Numbered from the stretch's first letter, positions 8,052 to 15,207 are shown. The stretch is 19,495 bases of DNA from DASUFE01 sp036274675 (GCA_036274675.1 DASUFE010000104.1:1-19495), one strand, 5' to 3'. Translations and numbers: made by a program. Notes: a model not told the origin generated them from the sequence alone.

Positions 8052-8448
8052 GACATCCCCCTCAATCTCCCTTCCTTCGGAAGGGGTGTGAAAAAGAGAA
8101 TTCTTTCGCGGCGCGGTGCGCTGAATCCTGAATCCCAAAACATTTCCCCTGTTCGCTCCGCTCGCTTTCCCCTTCGATAACGAAGGGGGGGATAGAGAGA
8201 TGTGCCCCCACTGCTCTCCCACTTATCCCGGCCGTCATGTCGAAAGTGGCATCGCCACTATCCAGCATCCATCTAAATTCTTGAAATGCCTGGATTCCGG
8301 ATAAACGCTGCGCGTTTTCCGGAATGACATTCAATTTTCATGTTCCCGACATATCTCCGCGCGCTCGATGTTCGGTGGATGTGCCCCTCTTTATTTTCAG
8401 GCAGGGCTCCGCCTGGCGGGGGAACGCGCGGAGTACAAGGGGGATGTC
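8052..8448. repeat. Repeat-rich element bounded by 11-bp inverted repeat
   Basis: The outer arms are GACATCCCCCT (8052-8062) and AGGGGGATGTC (8438-8448), perfectly complementary. Inside are a CCCCTTCG-ATAA-CGAAGGGG hairpin (8169-8188), AGTGGC-ATC-GCCACT (near 8245), a two-part hairpin at 8294-8325, and CAGGC/GCCTG near 8400. The element fills the gap between two convergent operons. A shorter one with the same type of ends and the same inner hairpin occurs at 13040-13199. It is probably a non-autonomous, MITE-like or REP-like intergenic repeat and contains no transposase. Confidence 0.55.
8294..8325. repeat. Two-part hairpin within the intergenic repeat
   Basis: ATTCCGG (8294-8300) pairs with CCGGAAT (8319-8325), and the inner AAACGC (8303-8308) pairs with GCGTTT (8312-8317). 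TGGATTCCGG...CCGGAATGAC is typical of dispersed palindromes in proteobacterial intergenic DNA. It lies past the 3' ends of two convergent genes and may terminate both. Confidence 0.6.
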
Positions 8449-8460
8449 TTAAAGAATTTA

Positions 8461-9093
8461 CTAAGCCTGAATCAGGCCGCGGCGGATAGCGTACCGCACC
8501 AGCCCCGCGACATCGTGGATGTCGAGCTTGTCCATGACGCGGGTGCGGTGGGACTCCGCCGTTTTGACGCTGATCTCAAGCATGCGCGCGATTTCCTTGG
8601 TGGTCTTGCCCTCGGCCACCAGTTGCAGCACCTGCCGTTCGCGCGGCGTCAGCGGTTCGGATGAAGGCTCGGTTTTCTTCAAATAGGCCTGGGTGACCAC
8701 TTGCGACACGCCCGCGCTCAGATAGAGAGTGCCGGAGCAAACCTGCTCGACCGCGTGCACCAGATCCTCAGCGGCCTGTGTTTTCACCACGTAGCCTTTC
8801 ACGCCGGCCTGCAGCGCCGCCAGTATGTACTGTTCTTCGGTATGCATCGTGAGCAATATGATCGCGGTTTCCGGCGCGTCGCGCTGGATTTCGCGCGCGG
8901 CGTCGAGTCCGTTCAGCACCGGCATTGCAAGGTCGAGCACGACGACCGTCGGTTTCAGTTCGGTGGTCAGGCGCACGGCTTCCATCCCGTCGCCGGCCTC
9001 GGCCACCACCTGCATGCCCGATCTCTCGAGAATCGCGCGCAAGCCCTGGCGCAGGATCAGGTGGTCATCGGCAAGCAGTACGCGTACGCTCAT
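8461..9093 (-). CDS. NarL/FixJ-family response regulator (second paralogue)
   Basis: 210 residues, the same length and layout as the regulator at 6948-7580. The receiver has D9/D10, phosphoacceptor D54 (VLDLAMP) and K104 (VVKT), followed by a LuxR-type DNA-binding domain starting LTPRERQVLQLVAEGKTTKEIA with AESHRTRVMDKL. Near-identity in the helix-turn-helix suggests overlapping DNA targets, while receiver differences such as TMHTEEQYILAAL against TMYNDKSYVLRAL suggest different inputs. It lies 85 bases downstream of the RsbX-like gene on the minus strand and is probably co-transcribed with it. GAGAG just before the ATG can serve as ribosome site. No cognate histidine kinase is visible. Confidence 0.93.
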   Translation of the reverse strand: MSVRVLLADDHLILRQGLRAILERSGMQVVAEAGDGMEAVRLTTELKPTVVVLDLAMPVLNGLDAAREIQRDAPETAIILLTMHTEEQYILAALQAGVKGYVVKTQAAEDLVHAVEQVCSGTLYLSAGVSQVVTQAYLKKTEPSSEPLTPRERQVLQLVAEGKTTKEIARMLEISVKTAESHRTRVMDKLDIHDVAGLVRYAIRRGLIQA

Positions 9094-9178
9094 AAGGCTC
9101 TCACGTTGTTGAGGAATAGATTGCCGCAGAGAGTAAAGCCAAACCGGTCGTAAAATTCAACGGCTGACTCGTACGTTC

Positions 9179-9787
9179 TCATAGGGGTGCTCCAGTATAC
9201 CGCACAACCAGCGCCAGCACGTCATCGCTTTGCAGGCCGTAGTCCTGCACGATGCGTTCGGCCACGGCCTGGGGATCGCCGGCCGGTTGCAGTTCGTCAG
9301 TGAAGCGGTTGTCTACGCCGTCGGTCGTGAACACCAGGAGATCACCCGGTTCCAGGGAGAGCGTGTAAGCCTGCAGGATCGGAAGCCACCTGCCGACCAC
9401 GCCGTTGCGCAGCAGCAGCCGCGCCGGCTTTCTCCGGTTTTTGTTCAATACGGCGGCCTCGACATTGCCAACGCCGAGCCAGCTGAGGCTCCGTTCCTGC
9501 CCGTTGAGCAGGCCCATGCTGATCACGCTGCCGCCGGTGCCGAGCAAGTGTTGATGGCAGTGGTTGATCAGCTCGATCAGATTCGTACCGGCGGCGGCTT
9601 TACGCAGGGCTTGCACCGCCTGTTCCGCTGTCGCGGCCGCTTCCGATCCGTGACCGACCCCGGCGATGACGGCAATCAGAACGCCCGCGGACCCTTCCAT
9701 CACCAGGTGACGTTCGCCTGAATCCGGTTCGCCTTTACGCGCGCGCGCGGCTATGCCCCATTGGACAATGGATGTGTTCTGCGCCAT
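9179..9787 (-). CDS. RsbX-like PP2C-family phosphatase with altered active site
   Basis: 202-residue single-domain protein of the SpoIIE/PP2C (PPM) family, RsbX type. RsbX dephosphorylates stressosome STAS proteins and resets the RsbT switch. The family pattern is clear: GVLIAVIAGVGHGSEAA (about 35-51), SWLGVGNVEAAV (about 102-113), LLRNGVVG, PGDLLVFTTDGVDNRF (TDG at 155-157) and a terminal SDDVLALVVRY (D188/D189). However, the first metal-binding Asp (normally SGD) is Glu25 in SGERH, and the Asp of the normal DGxGHG motif is Ala42 (codon GCC). The later TDG and DD acids are kept. The protein may be a weak or dead phosphatase acting as a binding partner. It begins a minus-strand operon with the second response regulator. 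The start ATG lacks a strong ribosome site. Confidence 0.8.
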   Translation of the reverse strand: MAQNTSIVQWGIAARARKGEPDSGERHLVMEGSAGVLIAVIAGVGHGSEAAATAEQAVQALRKAAAGTNLIELINHCHQHLLGTGGSVISMGLLNGQERSLSWLGVGNVEAAVLNKNRRKPARLLLRNGVVGRWLPILQAYTLSLEPGDLLVFTTDGVDNRFTDELQPAGDPQAVAERIVQDYGLQSDDVLALVVRYTGAPL

Positions 9788-9993
9788 TTGTTGAGTAGTG
9801 GTTATATTTTTAGCCTCATGTCTCGGGACACTTCTGAAATCGGCGTACGCGCGCGGTGTGCGTTGCCGATAGCCCGTACAGGAATTCTACGGCGCAATTA
9901 TAAAAGAAAAGACGCGGACCCGAGTCGGACTTTTCTGCGCTCTGTGAAATTTGATCCGGACTTTGTAAATTTTACCGACTGTTCTCTGGGGCC

Positions 9994-10022
9994 CTTGATT
10001 CGCGGGCGTTCCGGCCTCATTC
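9994..10022 (+). promoter_or_regulatory. Candidate sigma-32 (heat-shock) promoter for cbpA
   Basis: CTTGATT (9994-10000), a 14-base spacer, then CCTCATTC (10015-10022), against the sigma-32 consensus CTTGAA-N13/14-CCCCATNT. It lies 33 bases before the cbpA start, and cbpA belongs to the DnaJ family, often under heat-shock or stationary-phase control. It is a sequence match only. Confidence 0.45.
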
Positions 10023-10055
10023 CTATGGTGTTGGAAATACAACGGACATACAGCC

Positions 10056-11084
10056 GTGGAATATAAAGATTATTATCGGATCATCGGCCTGGGCCGTGAC
10101 GCGAGCCAGGACGAGATCAAGCGCGCCTACCGCAAACTGGCGCGCAAATATCATCCCGATATCAGCAAGGAGCCCGACGCCGAGCAGCGCTTCAAGGAGT
10201 TGGGCGAGGCCTACGCGGTGCTGGGCGATCCGGAGAAGCGCGCCGCTTACGATCGTCTGGGCAGTGACTGGCGGTCGGGACAGGAATTCAGGCCGCCTCC
10301 GGGGTGGGGTGCCGGCGGTTTCGACCATGGTGGATTTAACTACGGCGGCGCGCGCGAGGACTTCGGCGCCGAGGATGCCTATGCAGCGGAGTCTGGCGCG
10401 GACTTCGGAGGCTTCAGCGATTTCTTTGAGAGCCTGTTCGGCGGCGCGGACTTCAGGCGCGCGCGCTCACAGGCCGGTCGCGGCTCCGCCAGCACCGCTA
10501 ATACGCGCGCGGGGCGCGCCGGCATGGACAGCCATGCGCGCATCGCGATTTCACCGGAAGACTCCTACCGCGGCGCCACCCGGGCCATCACCCTGCAAAC
10601 CGTCGAACCCGATCCCGATGGCCGTTTGCGCAGAAAGCAACGTACACTGAACGTGCGCATCCCGCGCGGCGTGTACCAGGGCCAGCATATCCGCCTGGCC
10701 GGGCAGGGTAATCCGGGCCTGGGCCGGGGCGCGGCCGGCGATCTTTATCTTGAAATCGATTTTCAGCCGCATCCTATTTATAGAGTGGAAGGCCGGGATG
10801 TTTTTCTGGACCTGCCCATCACGCCCTGGGAGGCCGCGCTCGGCGCCACCGTGCGTGCGCCGACACCCGAAGGCCCGGCGATCAGCCTGAAAATTCCGCC
10901 CGGCGCGCAGGCCGGCGCCCGCTTGCGAGTGAAGGGGCGCGGCATACCCGCCACACCGCCTGGTGATTTTTACACGTTGCTGCAAATTGTCGTGCCCCCG
11001 GCCGGGACCGGTCCGGAGCAGGAAGCCTGGCGCGAGCTGGAACGCAAGATCCCCTTCAATCCGCGCAAGCAACTGGGAGTATGA
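10056..11084 (+). CDS. cbpA: Curved-DNA-binding DnaJ-family co-chaperone CbpA
   Basis: 342-residue type-II J-domain protein that stimulates DnaK ATPase and, in CbpA, binds curved DNA in the nucleoid. The J domain occupies about residues 4-70, with the essential HPD at 33-35 in RKYHPDIS. A Gly/Phe-rich linker covers about 78-145 (GWGAGGFDHGGFNYGG, then a second stretch around GGFSDFFESLFGG). Two substrate-binding beta domains follow (about 155-335) and there is no zinc finger. The start is GTG at 10056, giving MEYKDYY, exactly where CbpA proteins begin, so an earlier start is unlikely. The stop is four bases before the CbpM start, a tight two-gene operon as in Escherichia coli. A sigma-32-like promoter sits upstream. 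The linker is long for CbpA. Confidence 0.93.
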   Translation: MEYKDYYRIIGLGRDASQDEIKRAYRKLARKYHPDISKEPDAEQRFKELGEAYAVLGDPEKRAAYDRLGSDWRSGQEFRPPPGWGAGGFDHGGFNYGGAREDFGAEDAYAAESGADFGGFSDFFESLFGGADFRRARSQAGRGSASTANTRAGRAGMDSHARIAISPEDSYRGATRAITLQTVEPDPDGRLRRKQRTLNVRIPRGVYQGQHIRLAGQGNPGLGRGAAGDLYLEIDFQPHPIYRVEGRDVFLDLPITPWEAALGATVRAPTPEGPAISLKIPPGAQAGARLRVKGRGIPATPPGDFYTLLQIVVPPAGTGPEQEAWRELERKIPFNPRKQLGV

Positions 11085-11088
11085 GTCC

Positions 11089-11412
11089 ATGCAAGGCGTT
11101 TCCGATATTCCATTGTCCGCCGAGCCGATCGAAGAGAGCCCGCGCGGGCTGACGTCGGCGGAGCTGTGTCTGCGCTGCCGTCTGTCCGACGACCAGTTAA
11201 AAGAGCTGGTGGATGAAGGCGTGATTGAGCCGCTGCTGTTGGTTGAGGGGCAATGGCGTTTTCAAGCCGCCAGTCTGCCCCGTATCCACCACGCGTTGCG
11301 GCTGCAGCGGGATTTGGGCGTCAACGGGGCGGGTGCGGCACTGGCATTGGAGCTATTGGACGAGCTGAAACGGCTACGCGCCTTGTTAAAGCGTCACAAT
11401 GAATTGGAATAG
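11089..11412 (+). CDS. cbpM: CbpA modulator CbpM (MerR-like helix-turn-helix)
   Basis: 107-residue protein matching the CbpM family, which binds the CbpA J domain and inhibits both its co-chaperone and DNA-binding activities. A MerR-type winged-helix segment is visible at about residues 22-55 (LTSAELCLRCRLSDDQLKEL then VDEGVIEPL). It is followed by a conserved RIHHALRLQRDLGVNGAGAALALELLDEL region and a basic helix at the end. The ATG at 11089 is four bases after the cbpA stop, with GGGAG just upstream inside cbpA serving as ribosome site, indicating translational coupling. The gene order cbpA-cbpM supports the assignment. Confidence 0.88.
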   Translation: MQGVSDIPLSAEPIEESPRGLTSAELCLRCRLSDDQLKELVDEGVIEPLLLVEGQWRFQAASLPRIHHALRLQRDLGVNGAGAALALELLDELKRLRALLKRHNELE

Positions 11413-12047
11413 CGCATCTTTGTGAATATATGAAAGGTATATGTCAAAGCCGGGTGGCTTATGTCAGATAAATCAGACACGATGTCGGACGGGAAAAAAT
11501 AATCTATAGGCCTATGCTACTCATGGCGTAAAACATGCTAATCTTCGCTTCGAGGGGGCACACATAATTTACATCCATTCTTACGTCGGCACTCCCTGGC
11601 CGATACTGTGTAGATTATGGTGATGGCATGCTTTAGCCCGGCAACCATTACGCGTGCCCCACCTTGAATAGATAAAGCCCCGCCTGGAGCGGGGCTTTTT
11701 TTTGTCTCAAAATTACCGCGCTTGGTAATACTGGTTAAAACCTCGCTCCCACTGGTTATATTGGGGACTCTTTTATAACCCGATAAACTCCGCTTTCTCA
11801 CAACCCCGGCCTGATCCACCCGGTGTTTTCGAGATACCACGCGCTTCGCAATATGGGGCACTCGCTTGATTTTGAGACCTCATGGTTCTATGGCATTCCC
11901 TACCATGGAAAGACCTTGTTGCATTACATACCACGGGGACTGCCAGGGTTTTTGCAGGCGGGCGGGCTGTAAAAAGCACCATGGTTTGACGGCAAACCGC
12001 GTCTGCTGCAGTATTCCTACGGCGCAAATCACCCGGCGGACGGCTTT
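11413..12047. other. Intergenic region with orphan terminator, possible small RNA
   Basis: About 635 bases between cbpM and the first TPR-FKBP gene. No ORF is convincing. It contains a 10-bp palindrome ATAGGCCTAT (11506-11515), a strong intrinsic terminator at 11674-11703, and TTACC-GCGCTT-GGTAA at about 11712-11727, which resembles ATTGCC-GCACTC-GGTAAT near 2424-2441. The terminator is about 260 bases past the cbpM stop, so either the cbpAM transcript is long-tailed or an unannotated small RNA ends here. The promoter of the TPR-FKBP gene should lie in 11704-12047; I could not pick it out. Confidence 0.45.
11674..11703 (+). terminator. Strong rho-independent terminator
   Basis: AAAGCCCCGC (11674-11683), loop CTGGA, GCGGGGCTTT (11689-11698), continuing into an uninterrupted T run to 11703. 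This is a textbook GC stem, plus-strand oriented by its T tract, with A residues at the 5' foot so it may work in both directions. Confidence 0.9.
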
Positions 12048-13034
12048 ATGAAGAAAAGTGAAAATAGTGTGAAAGTTAATAAAGGAATCCTCGCTGCGCT
12101 GGGTCTGTTGCCGGCCCTGGTTTTGGCGGAGGCTGCGGCGCCCGTGGTTCAGCCGGCCCCCGCGCAACAGGCGTCCGCCCCGACAACGCGGCAAAATTCG
12201 AGTCAGGAGCACGCAAAGCGCGGCGACGAATTCGTGACCCAGGGGAATTTCCCGGCCGCGCTCAAGGAATTCGATACCGCCATCAAGCTCGATCCGGAGG
12301 CGAAAACCCTTTATGTCAAAAAAGGCATCGTGCTGTACAACAGCCGCCGCGCGGATGAGGCCATTCCCCTGATGGACAAGGCCATACAGCTGAGTCGCGA
12401 CGACAGGAAATGGACCTGGTGGCCGTTGTATCACAAGGCGATCGCGCAGGCCCGCAACCGCGACTTCGAAGGCGCCATCAAGAGCCTGGACGAATCCATC
12501 AAACTCAATCCCAATTATGAAAACTACTTCGCCCGGGGCATGGCGTACAATGTTCAGCAGCAAGCCGCGAAAGCGCTGGAGGATATCCGCGCCGCGCTCA
12601 GTCTCGATTCCTCGGATCAGCGGGTCGTGCAGTGGGCGGCCGACCTGGAGGAGCAGGTGAAGGGCGAGCAATACGCGGCGGATATGGCCAGGCAGAAAGG
12701 CGCCCAGAAAACCGCAAGCGGACTGGTTTATTTCGAATTAAAGAAGGGCGCGGGCAAAAGTCCCAGGCCCGCGGACACGGTAAAGGTGCATTACCACGGT
12801 ACATTGCCGAACGGTACCGTCTTCGACAGCTCAGTGCAGCGCGGCGAACCCGCGACTTTCCCGCTGAACGGCGTCATCGCCTGCTGGACGGAGGGCCTGC
12901 AGAAAATGCAGGTAGGGGGCAAGGCGAAGCTGATATGTCCCGCGAAAATCGCCTACGGCGAGCATGGCGCACCGCCGGCCATCAAGCCGGGCGCCACACT
13001 CGTATTCGAAGTCGAATTGCTCGCAATCGAGTAA
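12048..13034 (+). CDS. Exported TPR-FKBP peptidyl-prolyl isomerase (first copy)
   Basis: 328-residue protein with an N-terminal signal sequence (hydrophobic stretch about 12-27, ending ALVLAEA), a Pro/Ala-rich linker, about four tetratricopeptide repeats (about 53-190: QGNFPAALKEFDTAIKLDP, SRRADEAIPLMDKAIQL, NRDFEGAIKSLDESIKLNP, QQQAAKALEDIRAAL), and a C-terminal FKBP domain (about 225-328). FKBP landmarks are VHYHGTLPNGTVFDSS, FPLNGVIACWTEGLQKM, AYGEHG and LVFEVELLAIE. The active-site aromatics are present, so prolyl isomerase activity in the periplasm is likely, with the TPR as protein-binding arm. TPR placed before FKBP is the reverse of eukaryotic immunophilins. A paralogue of identical length follows at 13254. 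No clear ribosome site was found; the start is chosen because it opens the signal peptide. Confidence 0.9.
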   Translation: MKKSENSVKVNKGILAALGLLPALVLAEAAAPVVQPAPAQQASAPTTRQNSSQEHAKRGDEFVTQGNFPAALKEFDTAIKLDPEAKTLYVKKGIVLYNSRRADEAIPLMDKAIQLSRDDRKWTWWPLYHKAIAQARNRDFEGAIKSLDESIKLNPNYENYFARGMAYNVQQQAAKALEDIRAALSLDSSDQRVVQWAADLEEQVKGEQYAADMARQKGAQKTASGLVYFELKKGAGKSPRPADTVKVHYHGTLPNGTVFDSSVQRGEPATFPLNGVIACWTEGLQKMQVGGKAKLICPAKIAYGEHGAPPAIKPGATLVFEVELLAIE

Positions 13035-13039
13035 CTTTA

Positions 13040-13199
13040 TATCCCCCTCCCTGGTGAGGGTGAATTAATAAGGGAAGAAAAACAAAAGACCTTTCGCTGA
13101 GGCGAGTTAGAGAGCCGCGTAAAAACAAGATCAAAGATATCCCCTTCGGTACGAAGGGGGCCGAGTGCGGAGCACCGGGTATATCAGGGCAGGGGGATA
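13040..13199. repeat. Intergenic repeat element, second copy type
   Basis: The ends are TATCCCCCT (13040-13048) and AGGGGGATA (13191-13199), perfectly complementary. The interior has a CCCCTTCG-GTA-CGAAGGGG hairpin (13141-13159), CCCTC/GAGGG near the left end, and a CTTTCGC...GGCGAG segment. Ends and inner hairpin match the element at 8052-8448, so these appear to be two members of one family. It lies in the 219-base gap between the two TPR-FKBP genes. Confidence 0.55.
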
Positions 13200-13253
13200 A
13201 AAGAACAAGACCTCTTGCCTTGTAGAATCTAAACACAAAAACGAGGTTGGGGT

Positions 13254-14240
13254 ATGAATACAAGAATTCTGGTCGTAATGATGGCCTTGCTGGGTTGCGC
13301 GATTACTGTCCATGCCGCGGAACAATCCACGCCGCCACCGGCGGATAAACCTCTCATTCCGGCGCAAACGGCGGAGGACGCCGCCAAGGGTAATGAAAAA
13401 AGTCCGGCCTATAAAAATGAGCAGCGCGCCGATGAACTCTTCAAGTCCCGGAGTTTCCAGGATGCGCACAAGGAACTCGATGCCGCGCTCGCGCTCGACC
13501 CCAAGTCGCCGACCCTGCATGTCAAAAAAGCCATCCTGCTTTACAGCACCGGCAAGCCGCAGGAGGCCCTGCCCTTGCTGGACAAGGCGCTGGAGCTGAA
13601 CCAGCGCGGGAAAACCTGGGCCTGGTGGCCGCTGTACAACAAGGGTGTCGCGCTCGGCATCAGCGGCGACATGGAAGGCGCGGTCCAGAATCTGGACGCA
13701 TCCATCGCGCTCAATCCCACCTTTGAAAATCTTTTCGGACGCGCGACCGCCTATCTCTACCAGGAGAAATTCGACCAGTCCCTGGCGGACGCCAGGGCCG
13801 CGCAGAAATACAAACCCGGCGATGCGGCTCTTCCCCGGTTGATCGGCCAGCTGGAAGAGCGTATCGCAGGCGTGAAATTCCTGGACGAGATGGCCGCCAA
13901 AAAAGGCGCCGAAAAAACCGCGAGCGGGCTGATCTTTTTCAATATCAGGAAAGGCTCGGGCAAGAGCCCCGCCGCCACCGACACGGTGAAGGTTCACTAT
14001 CACGGCACGCTGCCCGACGGCACGGTGTTCGACAGCTCGGTCGAACGCAAGCAGCCGGCGACTTTCCCGCTGAACGGCGTTATTCCCTGCTGGACCGAAG
14101 GCTTGCAGAAAATGAAAGTGGGCGGCAAGGCGAAACTGATATGCCCCGCGAAAATCGCTTACGGTAATCAGAGCCCCAGTCCCAAGATCAAACCGGGCGC
14201 GACACTTATTTTCGAAGTCGAGTTATTAGCCATTGAATAA
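13254..14240 (+). CDS. Exported TPR-FKBP peptidyl-prolyl isomerase (second copy)
   Basis: 328 residues, paralogous along its length to the gene at 12048. The N-terminal signal is MNTRILVVMMALLGCAITV to about residue 22 (cleavage after HAA); an LLGC at 12-15 could alternatively be a weak lipobox. TPR-like repeats cover about 58-195 (SRSFQDAHKELDAALALDP, TGKPQEALPLLDKALELN, SGDMEGAVQNLDASIALNP, QEKFDQSLADARAAQ). The FKBP domain (about 225-328) has VHYHGTLPDGTVFDSS, FPLNGVIPCWTEGLQKM, AYGNQ and LIFEVELLAIE. The FKBP parts are nearly identical between copies, while N-terminal thirds and linkers differ, so client binding may have diverged more than catalysis. GAGG and GGGG lie just before the ATG. 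Confidence 0.9.
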   Translation: MNTRILVVMMALLGCAITVHAAEQSTPPPADKPLIPAQTAEDAAKGNEKSPAYKNEQRADELFKSRSFQDAHKELDAALALDPKSPTLHVKKAILLYSTGKPQEALPLLDKALELNQRGKTWAWWPLYNKGVALGISGDMEGAVQNLDASIALNPTFENLFGRATAYLYQEKFDQSLADARAAQKYKPGDAALPRLIGQLEERIAGVKFLDEMAAKKGAEKTASGLIFFNIRKGSGKSPAATDTVKVHYHGTLPDGTVFDSSVERKQPATFPLNGVIPCWTEGLQKMKVGGKAKLICPAKIAYGNQSPSPKIKPGATLIFEVELLAIE

Positions 14241-14250
14241 AAAGAAAGAC

Positions 14251-14386
14251 CTCTCGCAGGGACGCAGAGGCGCAGAGAAACGCAGGGAAAAATACGAAGT
14301 TAACAAGAGCAGGCCCTGGAACCGGGTTTGGCAGTTGATTCTTCTTAACCTTTCTAACTCTACGATTCCCCGCGTCCCTGCGAGAG
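14251..14386. repeat. Intergenic inverted repeat, CGCAGGGACGC type
   Basis: CTCTCGCAGGGACGC (14251-14265) is perfectly inverted at 14372-14386. The left arm continues into the purine-rich GCAGAGGCGCAGAGAAACGC pattern seen in many environmental bacterial genomes as a dispersed intergenic repeat. The right arm runs into TTCTTGGTTTTTT, which may help end transcription from the upstream FKBP gene. Confidence 0.65.
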
Positions 14387-14432
14387 ATTCTTGGTTTTTT
14401 ATTAGGGCCTTTCGTTTCCAGCACCTAAGTCC

Positions 14433-14460
14433 TTGCTAATGGGCATGCCTCGCATATAAT
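14433..14460 (+). promoter_or_regulatory. Sigma-70-type promoter for the DUF2058 gene
   Basis: TTGCTA (14433-14438), a 16-base spacer, then a perfect TATAAT (14455-14460), about 95 bases before the DUF2058 start. The spacing and -10 box are good; the -35 matches four of six bases. Confidence 0.6.
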
Positions 14461-14554
14461 CCGCAAAGACCCGGGGATGTATGCAAAGGGAAAGAGCCGT
14501 AGACTGGGATGACACAGGAATCCCAAGGACCCATATACAACGGAGCTATGCATA

Positions 14555-15109
14555 ATGGGTAATTCCCTCTTCGACCAACTGAAAAAATCCGGCTTGGCCA
14601 ACAAGAGCCAGGTCCATAAAGCGCGCACGGAAAAGCACCAGAAGCTCAAACAAGAGCGCAACCAGAAAGAAAAAACGCCGGACGAAACCGCGCAAGCCAT
14701 CGAACAGGCCCGCCTGGAAAAACTCGAACGCGACCGGCAACTCAATGCCGAGCGCAAGGCCGCAACCGACCGCAAGGAACTCACCGGCCAGATCAAACAG
14801 ATCATCAACGCCCACCGCCAGAGCAAGGGCGTTGCCGCGGGCAGCGGCGAGGGGATTGCCTACAACTTCACCGAAGCCAACAAAATCAAAACCATCCTCG
14901 TCTCCAAAAAAGTCCAGCTACAGCTAAGCCGCGGCCAACTCGCCATCGCCGGATTCAACGACGGCTACGAACTCATCCCCATCGTCGTCGCCAACAAAAT
15001 CCAGGCCCGCGACCCCGACTGGTTCGTCACCCGCAACGCGCCGGTGGAAACGGCAGGCGAAGACGACCCCTACAAGGATTACAAAATACCGGATGATTTG
15101 ATGTGGTAG
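14555..15109 (+). CDS. DUF2058 (YaiL-type) protein
   Basis: 184-residue cytoplasmic protein of the DUF2058 family, annotated in enterobacteria as YaiL and sometimes called nucleoprotein/polynucleotide-associated; its biochemical role is not established. It opens with the family signature MGNSLFDQLKKSGLANKSQ, followed by a long, strongly charged coiled-coil-like helix rich in Lys, Glu, Gln and Arg (about 20-95). The compact C-terminal domain contains AYNFTEANKIKTILVS, SRGQLAIAGFNDGYELIP and an acidic end (EDDPYKDYKIPDDLMW). Length is normal for the family. A good sigma-70 promoter lies upstream and CGGAG serves as ribosome site. It is the last gene of the GC-rich backbone before the cassette array. 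Confidence 0.88.
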   Translation: MGNSLFDQLKKSGLANKSQVHKARTEKHQKLKQERNQKEKTPDETAQAIEQARLEKLERDRQLNAERKAATDRKELTGQIKQIINAHRQSKGVAAGSGEGIAYNFTEANKIKTILVSKKVQLQLSRGQLAIAGFNDGYELIPIVVANKIQARDPDWFVTRNAPVETAGEDDPYKDYKIPDDLMW

Positions 15110-15192
15110 TAAAGAGCGGCTCCCGCGAATGGATAAAGTGGAAAGCTTTCATGCCTGGGAGGCCGGTATAGATTCGGGCAAGAGAAAATTAT

Positions 15193-15207
15193 GAGGTTTC
15201 AAACCTC
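15193..15207. promoter_or_regulatory. Perfect 15-base palindrome
   Basis: GAGGTTT-C-AAACCTC, flanked by AT-rich DNA, between the DUF2058 gene and the first cassette. It is an operator-like dyad by form only; no regulator can be assigned. The surrounding 15110-15350 has no convincing gene (one 36-codon ORF at 15244-15354 starts MATKQKLMADTP but resembles nothing I know). Confidence 0.35.

Noticed and set aside
8004..8460. CRISPR array, because of several short repeated palindromes
   Set aside because: No regular repeat-spacer periodicity. The palindromes are different from each other.
8368..8664. ORFs antisense to the second response regulator and the RsbX-like gene (also 8701-9153 and 9230-9721)
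   Set aside because: They lie opposite well-supported genes and read as reverse complements of conserved domains.
11880..12671. 263-codon minus-strand ORF over the first FKBP gene, with a similar one over the second (13131-14003)
   Set aside because: Antisense shadows of two paralogous genes. Similarity between them only reflects the similarity of the sense genes.
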